DNA of 64,000 nt from contig JAKIWE010000001.1 of the NCBI GenBank assembly GCA_022750195.1, positions 1-64,000 of the forward strand, written 5' to 3'. The stretch comes from Thermoplasmata archaeon (lineage in GTDB: Archaea; Thermoplasmatota; Thermoplasmata; Lutacidiplasmatales; UBA184). Below are positions 35,515-44,910 of this stretch, in pieces. The position numbers and the translations under genes were made by a program. Each line of letters begins with the position of its first letter. Position 1 is the stretch's first letter. The notes under the pieces were generated by a model that was not told where the DNA came from, made no database searches, and worked only from the letters and a program-made list of their open reading frames with translations.

Positions 35515-37282
35515 CTTTCTCTTTCTTGGGGGGCGTCCACGCCGTCTCGAGCCACGATTCGTAGATCGCGCGCTCCAGCTCCGTCGGTCGCTCGAGGGGG
35601 GTGAGCAGGTAGCTTTCCGGGGGCGCCTGGCCGGTGACCGCGTTCACCGTCGTCAGGAATCCCCGCCGGAACACGGTGAGCGCGACCGCGGAACCTGGAG
35701 GATACCTCTTCCAGGCCTCGCCGAAGGCGCTGCCCTTGACCTTGACCCCATCGAGGGCCACGACCTCGTCGCCGGGGTCGAGGCCGGCCCGCCGTGCGGG
35801 AGAGCCGTCGCGGACCTGGGTGACCCGGGCCATCCCTCCGTCGTCCCGGAACTCGATCCCCAAGTAGCCGGGCTCGCCTTCCTCGGGCTCCGGCGACTTC
35901 GGTTTGGCGCTGAGCTCTAGCCCCGCGAACCGCGCGGTCCGGGCGTAATCGACCTCCTCGGTCCCCCCGATGTGGCGGGCGAAGAACCCGTCGACGTCGA
36001 CGCCGGTCGCGGCCTGCACCACGCGGGGCATCTCGTCCTCTTCCAGACCACGGCCGACGCGGCCGAAGTCGGTCCATAGGCGGCGCCAGACGGAGTCGAG
36101 CGTAGCGCGGTTCTCGGTGGCGTGGCGCAGCTCCAGGTCGAGCGCCCACGAGACGAGGGCGCCCTTCCGGTAGTAGTTCGCGCTCTGGTTGACCGTCTCC
36201 TCGTAGGGTCGGTAGAAGTCTACCCAGCTCAGGGTCGACTCCAGTTCGAGGCTCTTCACCGTTCGGCCCGGGGTGTTGAGGTAGAGCGCGAGGTCTTCGC
36301 CCAGCCAGGCCAGGTAGCGCTCCGGAGTGGCCAGGCCCGCCCGCCGGAGGAGAAGGTCGCCGTAGTAGCTCGTCGTCCCTTCCATCGCCCAAAGGAGCCG
36401 AGTCGGCTGCTCCTTCGTGTAGTCGAAATTCAAGAACGTCTTCGGGCGGATCCGCTTGACGTTGTACAGGTGGAAGTACTCGTGGCTGGTCAGCCGCAGG
36501 AAGTACTCGTGCCGTTTCGCCGGCTTGAACGCCGTGCGCGGGATCACGGCGGAGAAGGAGGCCCGGTGTTCGAGACCCCCGTCGGGCTCGTCGGTCAGAT
36601 GGAAGAACATCGTGAAGCGAGGCACGGGGCATTCCCCGAAGAGGCGGATCGTCGTCTCGGCGATCCGGTGCACCTCCTCCTCGAGACGATGCGGCTCGAA
36701 GTTCCCACCCCGGCCGCAGAGCACGATGCGATGAGGGATCCCGGCCGCGCTGGCGGTGAGTTCGAGCGGCGTCCCGCAATCGACGGGTGAGTCGAGCAGC
36801 TCGTCGTAATCCTTGGCCCGGAACCGGGCGGGATGGTGACCGACCTCCGTGAGTTCGGTGTAGACCCGCCAACCGTCCGGGAGGTGGAGGACGAGGTCGC
36901 ACGCCTCCTCCTTGCGTCCGTCGACGTACGGGAGACACACTCCGGCGTTCAGCAGCAGGTGCTCGGAGGTCAGGTCGAGCCCTTCGGTGATCAACCCATG
37001 GCCGTAGACCTCGAGGTCGACGTGGAGCTGCTCGAGCCCGGCGGCGGGGATTCGCCAGCGGGATTTGCTGGCGCGCTCGACGGCCAACGGAGCTCCGCCC
37101 GGCTCGGCGGAAGCGCGTAGGCTCCGAACGTTCCGGACGTACTCCTGGATCCAGTAGCTCCCGGGGACCCAGGAAGGGAGCACCAGGTCGACCGTAGTAG
37201 CGCCGCCGGTTGGCAGGGTGATGTGGACCTTGATCCGATGCTCCTCGGTCCGGTCGAACCGAACGTCGTACTCGATCGTCAC
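35486..37282 (-). CDS. M61 family (glycyl aminopeptidase-like) metallopeptidase with PDZ domain
   Basis: A 598-residue zinc peptidase. The zinc site is His267-Glu268-x2-His271 in SHEYFH, with the third ligand Glu301 in EGTTSYYGD. The N-terminal 200 residues form the beta-rich M61 domain, and a PDZ domain lies at about residues 490-560 (GYLGIEF ... GSPARRAGLDPGDEVVALDG). No signal peptide is seen, so it is probably cytosolic. The start is a GTG; a weak TATA-like box (GTTATCG on minus) lies near 37328. Such enzymes remove N-terminal Gly or Ala. It stands alone on its strand. Confidence 0.9.
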   Translation of the reverse strand: MTIEYDVRFDRTEEHRIKVHITLPTGGATTVDLVLPSWVPGSYWIQEYVRNVRSLRASAEPGGAPLAVERASKSRWRIPAAGLEQLHVDLEVYGHGLITEGLDLTSEHLLLNAGVCLPYVDGRKEEACDLVLHLPDGWRVYTELTEVGHHPARFRAKDYDELLDSPVDCGTPLELTASAAGIPHRIVLCGRGGNFEPHRLEEEVHRIAETTIRLFGECPVPRFTMFFHLTDEPDGGLEHRASFSAVIPRTAFKPAKRHEYFLRLTSHEYFHLYNVKRIRPKTFLNFDYTKEQPTRLLWAMEGTTSYYGDLLLRRAGLATPERYLAWLGEDLALYLNTPGRTVKSLELESTLSWVDFYRPYEETVNQSANYYRKGALVSWALDLELRHATENRATLDSVWRRLWTDFGRVGRGLEEDEMPRVVQAATGVDVDGFFARHIGGTEEVDYARTARFAGLELSAKPKSPEPEEGEPGYLGIEFRDDGGMARVTQVRDGSPARRAGLDPGDEVVALDGVKVKGSAFGEAWKRYPPGSAVALTVFRRGFLTTVNAVTGQAPPESYLLTPLERPTELERAIYESWLETAWTPPKKEKASPAPAPTA

Positions 37283-37375
37283 CCAGGGCCCTCGAACCGG
37301 CTCGGCGGACGCCGGGTCGGAACGATAACGGTTCGGTCCCCCTGCGCGACGCTCGGCCTCGCCGCCCGCGGGGCC

Positions 37376-37594
37376 TTATGCGAAGCCGGGGATCTCCTTC
37401 CCTTTGGCGTTGCCCGAGGACTTGTTGTACGGCTCGGCGACGATCCCAAGATGGGTCGCGAGCGCACGAAACGTCTGGGTCAGCTGTTCGACGGAGTGCG
37501 CCAGCTCTCGTTGCTCGGCGCGAAGCTGGGCGAGCTCCTCCCGCACCGCACGAAGCTGCGAGGCCAACTCACCGGAATCCGTTTCGTTCGCCAT
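37376..37594 (-). CDS. small coiled-coil protein, unknown
   Basis: A 72-residue protein. Residues about 8-48 are an amphipathic helix with heptads (LASQLRAVREELAQLRAEQ), followed by a short polar tail. It begins with ATG and lies alone between two minus-strand genes. No family was recognised. The coding call rests on the regular heptads and the lack of a better frame. Confidence 0.5.
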   Translation of the reverse strand: MANETDSGELASQLRAVREELAQLRAEQRELAHSVEQLTQTFRALATHLGIVAEPYNKSSGNAKGKEIPGFA

Positions 37595-37660
37595 CAGGAA
37601 CCCTCGACGGCAAGTACCTACGGGGGGAAGATAGGCGCAACGGGTAGTCGGCCTAGCACG

Positions 37661-38266
37661 TCACTTCTTGTCGTCCGGGCCGAAGGGGCTCTCCGAGCGG
37701 CCTCGGTCCTGGAACGGGACCCAGTCGCCACGGCTCGCGGAGAAGTCGACCCGGGTTAGCTCGAGCACGAACTTCTTGAGCTGGTCGGCGGCCGCAGGGC
37801 GGACCGAGAAGGCGTAGACGTAGATCCCAAAGCCCATGAAATCGGTCACTCGGCGTAGCGCCTCCGAGAGGTCCTCCTTGGGGACCTGCACCCGGATGGT
37901 GGTCTGGCCGAGCAGCCCGGCGAACTCGTCCAGGTCGAACGGTGGTTCCAGTGCGATCAGGGCCTTGGGCAGGCCGCCCGACGGGGCGGACGGCGCTCCG
38001 GGGGGCACGGTGGCGGCTGGGGCTGTGGAGGGCAGGGGGACTGTTGGCGGGGCGGGTGTTGGAGGGCGGGCCGCTGGCGGGGAGGGCGTCCCCGCCGGAG
38101 TCGACCCTGGGAGGCGGACCGGCTCGTTCGGGCCTTTCGTGATGTAATGGTCAAATACGGGCGACGCGGCCCGACCAACGAACTTGGGGGTGGGAGCTAC
38201 GGTCGAGCGTGCGGCCGGTCGGTGCTTCGGCTGGGCGGCCTTTCGCTTGGTACGTTTGGGAGCCAT
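37661..38266 (-). CDS. unknown protein with basic/Pro-rich N-terminus and C-terminal globular domain
   Basis: A 201-residue protein. Residues 1-30 are strongly basic (MAPKRTKRKAAQPKHRP), about 45-100 are Ala/Pro-rich and disordered, and about 105-190 form an alpha/beta-looking domain containing LIALEPPFDLDEFAGLL and EALRRVTDFMGFGIYVYAFSV. I chose the ATG at 38266 because the longer frame adds a Cys/Trp/Pro-rich stretch that looks non-coding. A weak TATA-like spot (GCCCTTATC, 38299-38307) lies about 37 bases upstream. The basic tail suggests nucleic-acid contact. No family was recognised. Confidence 0.6.
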   Translation of the reverse strand: MAPKRTKRKAAQPKHRPAARSTVAPTPKFVGRAASPVFDHYITKGPNEPVRLPGSTPAGTPSPPAARPPTPAPPTVPLPSTAPAATVPPGAPSAPSGGLPKALIALEPPFDLDEFAGLLGQTTIRVQVPKEDLSEALRRVTDFMGFGIYVYAFSVRPAAADQLKKFVLELTRVDFSASRGDWVPFQDRGRSESPFGPDDKK

Positions 38267-38483
38267 AGGGAGGTTCGGTCGGGGGAGTCCCCAGCGAGGA
38301 TAAGGGCACGTGCGGGTGCGCATGCCCAAAATCTCGAGTTGTAGCTCGACAAGCCATGCGAACCCACCTCACGGGACAGGGGTAGTGTAGTCCGACAAGC
38401 GACAGATGGGTTAAGTAACATGGAGATGGTGGCCCGGTGTCGAGCGCCGCGCAAGCAGGCGCTCGGACAGGTAGAGTAAGACC

Positions 38484-40193
38484 ATGCCGGCAAGGGTCAT
38501 GAAGGAGTTCCAAGCGCCGCGCGGCCTTCCCCGGAAGACCGCCAGCGTCTGCCCCGAGTGCATCAAGGTCATCCCCGCGGTCGTCCGGGAGAAGGAAGGC
38601 CGCGTGATCATGGAGAAGACCTGCCGCGTGCACGGTTACTTCTGGGACATCATCTCGAACGACGTCGACTTCTATCTCCGGATGGAGGTCTACGCCCACG
38701 ACGGCGTCGGCTACGAGAACCCGTACTTCGAGAAGTTCAAGGGCTGCCCGACGACCTGCGGAATGTGCAGCCACCACAAGTCCCACACGGGACTCGCCCT
38801 GATGGACCTGACGAACCGGTGCAACCTGAAGTGCCCGGTCTGCTTCGCGAACGCGAACGCCGCCGGCTATGTCTACGAGCCGACCCGCGAGCAGATCCAC
38901 TTCATGCTGAAGACGCTCCGGGAGCAGAAGCCCGTCGGAGCCGTCGCGGTCCAGTTCTCGGGCGGGGAACCGACGCTCAGCCCGCTGTTCCTCGACGCCT
39001 GCTCGATGGCCCGGGACCTCGGCTTCAAGCAGGTCCAGGTCGCCACGAACGGCATCCGGGTCGCCAACGAGCCCGGCTTCGCCCAGGCGTGCCGGGAGAA
39101 CGGACTCCATACCCTCTACCTCCAGTTCGACGGTCTGGACGACGAGATCTACCGCAAGGTGCGGGGTGTCCCGCTCCTGAAGGTCAAGCAGAAGGCCATC
39201 CAGGCGGCTCGGGAGACCCACACCTCGCCCGCGGAGCTCGCCCAGGGGAAGCCGGACAAGCCGCTCAGCGTCGTGCTCGTCCCGACCCTTGTCGGCGGCT
39301 TCAACGAGAAGGAGATTTGGCCGACGGTGAAGTTCGCGATCGACAACATCGACGTCGTTCGCGGCGTCAACTTCCAGCCGGTCGCCCTGACCGCGCGGAT
39401 CCCCGACAAGGACCGGTTCCAGATGCGGTTCACCCAGTCGGACCTGGTGCGGATCCTCTGCACCGAGGGACCGTTCGAGAAGTCGGACTTCTTCCCCGTC
39501 CCGTCCGTGGCGCCGATCAGCGAGCTCGTCTCGATCATCCACGGCGAGGAGAAGATGACCCTGACCACGCACCCAGGGTGCGGCTGCGCCACCTTCGCGT
39601 TCGTCTCGAAGGACGGCCAGACCATGACGCCGCTCCCGCGGTTCATGGACGTCGACGGCTTCTTCGAGAACGTCGAGGCGATGATCGAGAAGTACCGGGA
39701 CGCCCGGTTCGCGCGCGTGCGCACCGCGGTCGCTGGGGCGCGCCTGCTCCACGATGTCTCGAAGTACTTCGACTTCTCCCGCGCCCCGGAAGGGCTGAGC
39801 GAGAAGAACTGCGTCAAGGTCATCGCGGCGATCTTCACCGAGGGGAACAAGGAGGCGCTCGCGAAGTTCACCTGGCGCACGCTCTACATCGGGAACATGC
39901 ACTTCCAGGACGCCTACGACTACGATATCCAGCGGCTGATGCGCTGCGATATCCACTACTCGGTCCCTGACGGGCGGATCATCCCGTTCTGCTCGTACAA
40001 CTCCGGTCCGATCTACCGGACCGAGGTCGAGAAGAAGTTCTCGATCCCGATCCCGGACTGGCAGAAGGCGAAGGCCCAGAGCGGCCTCCAGCTCAAGACG
40101 ATCGAGACGATGGGCGTCAACGGCGAGGTCATCGTCGACCCCGAGTACTACAAGGTCCGCGCGCTCAAGGGCGCGCCGGGCATGAGCACGTAG
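38484..40193 (+). CDS. tes: radical SAM protein of the tetraether lipid synthase (Tes) family
   Basis: A 569-residue enzyme resembling MJ0619-like proteins, the family containing the synthase that joins two archaeol tails to make tetraether (GDGT) membrane lipids. It has an N-terminal rubredoxin-like site (Cys23, Cys26, Cys47), a second Cys cluster CPTTCGMC (Cys88, 92, 95), the radical SAM motif CNLKCPVC (Cys113, 117, 120) and GGEPT. A further HPGCGC lies near residue 370. All cluster ligands that I can expect for the family are present. Paralogues with other roles exist, so Tes is the best but not the only choice. The gene stands alone. Confidence 0.8.
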   Translation: MPARVMKEFQAPRGLPRKTASVCPECIKVIPAVVREKEGRVIMEKTCRVHGYFWDIISNDVDFYLRMEVYAHDGVGYENPYFEKFKGCPTTCGMCSHHKSHTGLALMDLTNRCNLKCPVCFANANAAGYVYEPTREQIHFMLKTLREQKPVGAVAVQFSGGEPTLSPLFLDACSMARDLGFKQVQVATNGIRVANEPGFAQACRENGLHTLYLQFDGLDDEIYRKVRGVPLLKVKQKAIQAARETHTSPAELAQGKPDKPLSVVLVPTLVGGFNEKEIWPTVKFAIDNIDVVRGVNFQPVALTARIPDKDRFQMRFTQSDLVRILCTEGPFEKSDFFPVPSVAPISELVSIIHGEEKMTLTTHPGCGCATFAFVSKDGQTMTPLPRFMDVDGFFENVEAMIEKYRDARFARVRTAVAGARLLHDVSKYFDFSRAPEGLSEKNCVKVIAAIFTEGNKEALAKFTWRTLYIGNMHFQDAYDYDIQRLMRCDIHYSVPDGRIIPFCSYNSGPIYRTEVEKKFSIPIPDWQKAKAQSGLQLKTIETMGVNGEVIVDPEYYKVRALKGAPGMST

Positions 40194-40233
40194 CGCGGCG
40201 ACGGCTCCTCGAGTTGGGCCAACCCTTTCGACC

Positions 40234-40252
40234 GCCCGCCCCTTCGGCGGGC
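40234..40252 (+). other. GC hairpin after the tes-like gene
   Basis: GCCCGCC, a five-base loop CCTTC, then GGCGGGC. There is no T-tract. It may protect the 3' end or slow the polymerase. Confidence 0.3.
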
Positions 40253-40356
40253 CGCTGATCTTGCTGGGCCGAGGCTCGAAGCGCCGCTCCCCTGCGCGGC
40301 GTCTCTTTCTGGTGAAAATCCGACCGGTGCGAGAGCTCGTTGCCATCGCGCCGGCG

Positions 40357-40366
40357 GTATTATCTG
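40357..40366 (+). promoter_or_regulatory. TATA-like element for the surface protein at 40414
   Basis: GTATTATCTG, the most AT-rich spot upstream, about 52 bases before the chosen ATG. The leader would be about 25 bases. Confidence 0.4.
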
Positions 40367-40413
40367 GGAACAGCCCCGTCCCCCCGCCCGTCCTCCGTGG
40401 ACGGTCAGGTCTC

Positions 40414-43400
40414 ATGCAGCTGAGCGTAGCCCTCCGAGCGCCTCGGTCGACGAAGCTCCCCCGCCCGTCCTTCCTCGGCTCTCCTGGGGTCGTCGCGCTC
40501 GTGGTGGGCCTGGCAACGTTGGGCTTCATCGTCCCGGGCCTCGCTGGCGCCACGCCCAGCGCCTGGGCCCCGGCTCCGACGGCCGGCCACGCCGCCGCAC
40601 CCAACTCCTTGGCCCCTCCGCTCGTTCCGCTCGCTCGGTCGCCGCTCCCCGGGACGGCCCACCCCGCCCCAGGGGCACCCGTGACGGCGAATCCGTCGTT
40701 CTCTCAGGTTCGTATGGGCAGCCTCGCCTCGCCGTACGCCCATCTGGGCTCCTGGGGGCCGAGTGGTCTGCCCCCCGGCTCCCCCTACCCCGTCGGCCCG
40801 GTGCCGTCCGGCGCTCCCTCCTCCTCCAACGGGGTGGACCCCAACCAGGTGTTCAACACCGACCATTGTTCCGGGCTCTACCCGCTCGTCGGCGAGTCGG
40901 CGTACATCCACGACTGCTACGGTCACGACGAGCCGGTGATGGAGTTCTACTCCAACCAACCGGGGAGCGGCGGGAACATCTCCTACAACGTCACCTTGCC
41001 GATCGACCGGAACGCCACCCAGAACCAGTCGGACCTGTACGTCGCGATGTGGTTCGGCATGACGATGACCGACCCGTTCGGGTGGCTCGACCAGTGCTTC
41101 CTCGAGCTCCAGTTCTACCCGGACCAGACCTGGTACAACGGCCCGGGCTCGCCGAACCCGGCGATGACGGTGAACGGCGCCTGGAACGCCGCCGCGGTCG
41201 CCTGGCAGATCGAGGCGACGAACGGCTTCGAGAACGCGTGCTTCTACCAGCCCGCCTTCCTCCACAACCTCACCTACGGCCAGGGGAACGGGAGCTACCT
41301 CAACATGTCCCAGGGCGACCGGATCGGCGTGGTGATGACCGGTTGGGTCGGGGACCCGTACGGCGAGAACCTGTCGATCGTCGACTACACGAACGGCCAG
41401 TGGGCGAACATCACGATGTTCAATGCCACCGGCAACTACCCGGTCGACCCGGCCTACGCCACCAACCAGTACGAGAACAGCCTGCAGTGGGGCTACGGCG
41501 AGACGCCCGTCACCTTCTCCTTCGAGACCGGCCACACCTTCCTGGCGGGCGGAGGAGGACGGTTCTGCACGGCCGGCGCACCGCCCCCGACCGCCGGCAA
41601 CCCCTACACGCCCTGTCCGAGCTACGACCCGGGCAGCTGGATCAACGACTCGCTCGAGCCTTGGCACATCAGCGTCCCCCAGTTCTTCAACGCCACCGCG
41701 CGGACGACCCCCACTTCGGTCGGCTTTGAGGACGATCAGCAGGGGATCGCCCTCGTGGACACGAACTTCGGCTACACCACCCCGTGCGTCGGGAACGAGG
41801 GAAGCGCCTGGTGCAGCTACCCGTGGTACAGTTACTCCTGCGCCCTCCACGCCTTCGAGTTCGGCGCGACCGACTACCCGGGCGTCTCCGAGGACTTCGG
41901 CAAGTACCAACAGTACAACTCCGAGCTTGTCCCGAGCCCGCTCGGCTATCGGTACACCATTGGCACCAACTTCTCCGTGCCCGCCTGCGGGGCGCCGAGC
42001 TACTCGCTGACGGTGTCGACCTCCGGAACCCCCGGCGGCGCGGTCTACTTCCTCTCCCAGCCGGTCACCACGACCTCGACGTACAACAACCTGCTCCCGG
42101 GCGTCTACGCGCTCCATGCTCTCGGGGTGCCGGGCGCGGCATTCCTGCAGTGGTCGATCTCCGGCGGCGTGGCGGTCGACTCGACGACCTCCGCCTTCAC
42201 GACCGTCACGGTGACGGCCGGAGGGACGGTCAACGCCGTCTTCGGCAGCGGACCTCCCACGGCGACGGTCACCCTCGACGACGTGGGGGCCCCAGGGACG
42301 GTGAGCTTCCTCTGGAGCATCGTTCCCGGTTTCGGGACCCCGAGCCCGACGGAGCTCGCCTCCGGCGGTTCTCTCGACCTAGCTTCGGGCGCTTACCAGG
42401 TCGTCGCTCAGCCGCCCCCAGGGTACAACTTTAGCTACTGGAGCGAGGCCGGCGGCGCGACGACGGTCGCCGCACCGCCGTTCCCGATCTCCGACCTCAT
42501 CGTCGACGGCGGGGGAGGAGCGGCGACCGTCACGGCGCACTACGTCCCCTCGACCTCGAACGACACCGTCTACCTCTACGTCTACGGAAACGGGTCCGTC
42601 TCCCTGAACGGGACTCCGGTCCATGAGAGCTCCTCGACGTTCGGTTCGGCGGTCCTCACGCTTCGCGTGGGGACCTACGCGCTCCAGGCGACTCCGGGCG
42701 CGGACCATTGGCTGTTCTCCGGCTGGAACTACGGCGGCGACCCGATCGTCTTCACCAACCAGTCGAACGACACCCAGATCGCCTTCGAGAACGGAAGCTC
42801 GTTCCTCGCGGCCTACTTCTTCCAGGCGCCCAACCTGACGGTCACGCTCGACGACTCCCCGGCCGCCGGTGGCGGTATCTCGACCGGATTCTCCTCCCAG
42901 CCGAACGGCACCACCAACGCGGTCTACTCGGGGATCACCTCGATCGAGGCGGTCCCGGCCGCCGGGTACAGCTTCTCGAGCTGGAGCGTCGACAACGGAG
43001 CGAATCTGTGGGCGTTCCCTGCGAGCGCGTCCAACGCCCTGCTGATCGTCAACCACAGCGGCACGGTGACCGCTCACTACCTCTCCTCCCCGGCGGTCAA
43101 CTTGACGTTCTTCGACGCCCCGGCCGCCGGCGGCTCGATCGCCTTCAACTTCCACGACCTCTACTCGAACGACACGGTCAATTCGACCCTCGCCAAAGGG
43201 ACGTTCGCCGTCACCGCTCTACCGGCCCCCGGCTACACCTTCACCGGCTGGAACTGGAGCGGCAACGCCACGGTGAGCGGAGGGCGCGTCACCGTCGTCG
43301 GGGCCGGCGGGTCGATCACGGCCAACTTCAGCCTCCTCCCGCCTCTGCCGACCCCACGCTACAACGTTTCCTTCGCCGGAGACCCCCCGACGGTGTTCAC

Positions 43401-44910
43401 CGCCCAGGTGAACGGCACGGTCGTCGGCGTCGGAGATTCGGTCCTCCTGCTCGCGGGCACCTACGCGCTCAACGCCAGCGTCACGATGACGAACTTCTCG
43501 TTCGTGGGCTGGACGACGGCCGGCGGGCTCGCGGTCGGAAACGCGAGTCGGGCGAACACCACGCTCACCGTCACGACGGGGGGAACGGTGTACGCGCTCG
43601 GAGCGCCATTCGTCGTCGCGTCGGTGGCGCTCTCACCGACCGCCTCGGTCGATGTCGGAACCCCGGTCACCTTCCAAGCGTTCGTGAACGGCTCCGGACC
43701 GTTCACGTTCAACTGGAGCGGACTCCCCAGCGCGTGCCCGTCGCTCAACAACTCTACGGTCCATTGCACGCCGAACATCGCGGGCGTCTACCCGGTCAGC
43801 GTGACGATCTCGACCCCCGACGGTTCGACGGCGACCTCCCTCCCGGTCGTGCTGACCGTCGTCATCAACCCGGCCGTCGACCAGTTCAACGCCTCGCTTC
43901 CGGCCTTCACCCTCGGCACGGCGACGACCTTCCGGGCGACGATCACCGGAGGGCTCCTCCCCTACACCATTGCCTACACCGGGCTCCCGACCGGTTGCGC
44001 GAGCGCCGACGCGGCGACCCTCCCCTGCACGCCGACGGCGACGGGCACCTTCTCCATCGAGATCCAGGTGACCGACCAGGCGGGCCGGTCGGCGTTCGCC
44101 AACACCTCGGTCACCGTCAACGCGGCCCCCCAGGTCACCTCGTTCACCATCGCGCCGAGCGCGGTGACCCTCGGCGTCAGCGCGACCTTCACGGTCGTCG
44201 TCGCCCATGGGACGTCGCCGTTCACCGACAGCTTCACCGGCCTCCCGGCGGGATGCGTCGCCGGCTCGGCGAACACCGGGACCCTCGCCTTCGGCTGCGC
44301 CCCCGGGACGAGCGGGGCGTTCACGGTCAACGTGACCGTGCACGACCTCTCCGGGGTGACGGCGACCGGCTCGGCTACGCTCCAGGTCAACCCGGCGCCG
44401 ACGGTGACGGGCTTCGCCGCCTCGGCGACGAACTTCGTGCTGGGCAACACGACCACCCTGACGGTGACCGCCACCGGCGGGACCGGAACGCTCACCTACA
44501 GCTACGCCGGCCTTCCCGCGGGCTGCTCGAGCGCGAACTCCGCGACGCTCAGCTGCACGCCGTCGGCGGCCGGCACCTCTACCGTGACCGTCACGGTGAC
44601 GGACTCTCTGGAGGTCAGCGGTCAGAAGTCGACCAGCTTCACGGCCACGGCGCCGGTGGTCAAACCGCCACACAACGGCGGGAACTCGACGACGGGGGGC
44701 CTTTCGAGCCTCGACTACGGCATCATCGCGCTCGTCGCGGCGCTCGTCGTGATCGGGATCATCGCGGCGGTCGTGAGCCGTCGGCGGAGCCGTCCGCCCC
44801 CCCAGCCGTGGCAGGACAGCGCCGCGCCGGGTAGCGCCTCGGGTGGGCCGCCGCCCGGAGCGACGGACGGGGCCCCCTCGGAGGCCCCGGGCCCCAAGCC
44901 GCCGAGCTAA
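40414..44910 (+). CDS. giant secreted surface protein with InlB-like and GLP.GC repeats and C-terminal anchor
   Basis: About 1498 residues from the ATG at 40414; the frame is open to 40261, but this ATG directly precedes the signal peptide (helix about 28-45). A Cys-containing N-terminal domain (about 145-525) resembles those of the proteins at 2098 and 9465. Residues about 530-1060 hold beta repeats with GY.F..W and T.AHY or T.A.F endings, like InlB-type repeats without the Cys pair. Then come four repeats of about 90 residues marked by GLP.GC and a second Cys (about 1085-1420), like PKD/cadherin-type folds. A transmembrane helix (about 1435-1455), an Arg cluster and a Pro/Gly tail end the chain. 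N-glycosylation sequons are frequent. Role: envelope or adhesion, inferred. Confidence 0.85.
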   Translation: MQLSVALRAPRSTKLPRPSFLGSPGVVALVVGLATLGFIVPGLAGATPSAWAPAPTAGHAAAPNSLAPPLVPLARSPLPGTAHPAPGAPVTANPSFSQVRMGSLASPYAHLGSWGPSGLPPGSPYPVGPVPSGAPSSSNGVDPNQVFNTDHCSGLYPLVGESAYIHDCYGHDEPVMEFYSNQPGSGGNISYNVTLPIDRNATQNQSDLYVAMWFGMTMTDPFGWLDQCFLELQFYPDQTWYNGPGSPNPAMTVNGAWNAAAVAWQIEATNGFENACFYQPAFLHNLTYGQGNGSYLNMSQGDRIGVVMTGWVGDPYGENLSIVDYTNGQWANITMFNATGNYPVDPAYATNQYENSLQWGYGETPVTFSFETGHTFLAGGGGRFCTAGAPPPTAGNPYTPCPSYDPGSWINDSLEPWHISVPQFFNATARTTPTSVGFEDDQQGIALVDTNFGYTTPCVGNEGSAWCSYPWYSYSCALHAFEFGATDYPGVSEDFGKYQQYNSELVPSPLGYRYTIGTNFSVPACGAPSYSLTVSTSGTPGGAVYFLSQPVTTTSTYNNLLPGVYALHALGVPGAAFLQWSISGGVAVDSTTSAFTTVTVTAGGTVNAVFGSGPPTATVTLDDVGAPGTVSFLWSIVPGFGTPSPTELASGGSLDLASGAYQVVAQPPPGYNFSYWSEAGGATTVAAPPFPISDLIVDGGGGAATVTAHYVPSTSNDTVYLYVYGNGSVSLNGTPVHESSSTFGSAVLTLRVGTYALQATPGADHWLFSGWNYGGDPIVFTNQSNDTQIAFENGSSFLAAYFFQAPNLTVTLDDSPAAGGGISTGFSSQPNGTTNAVYSGITSIEAVPAAGYSFSSWSVDNGANLWAFPASASNALLIVNHSGTVTAHYLSSPAVNLTFFDAPAAGGSIAFNFHDLYSNDTVNSTLAKGTFAVTALPAPGYTFTGWNWSGNATVSGGRVTVVGAGGSITANFSLLPPLPTPRYNVSFAGDPPTVFTAQVNGTVVGVGDSVLLLAGTYALNASVTMTNFSFVGWTTAGGLAVGNASRANTTLTVTTGGTVYALGAPFVVASVALSPTASVDVGTPVTFQAFVNGSGPFTFNWSGLPSACPSLNNSTVHCTPNIAGVYPVSVTISTPDGSTATSLPVVLTVVINPAVDQFNASLPAFTLGTATTFRATITGGLLPYTIAYTGLPTGCASADAATLPCTPTATGTFSIEIQVTDQAGRSAFANTSVTVNAAPQVTSFTIAPSAVTLGVSATFTVVVAHGTSPFTDSFTGLPAGCVAGSANTGTLAFGCAPGTSGAFTVNVTVHDLSGVTATGSATLQVNPAPTVTGFAASATNFVLGNTTTLTVTATGGTGTLTYSYAGLPAGCSSANSATLSCTPSAAGTSTVTVTVTDSLEVSGQKSTSFTATAPVVKPPHNGGNSTTGGLSSLDYGIIALVAALVVIGIIAAVVSRRRSRPPPQPWQDSAAPGSASGGPPPGATDGAPSEAPGPKPPS

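Noticed and set aside
38151-40604. 817-codon open frame antisense to the Tes-like gene
   Set aside because: Shadow composition and no motif; it spans two real genes and their promoters.
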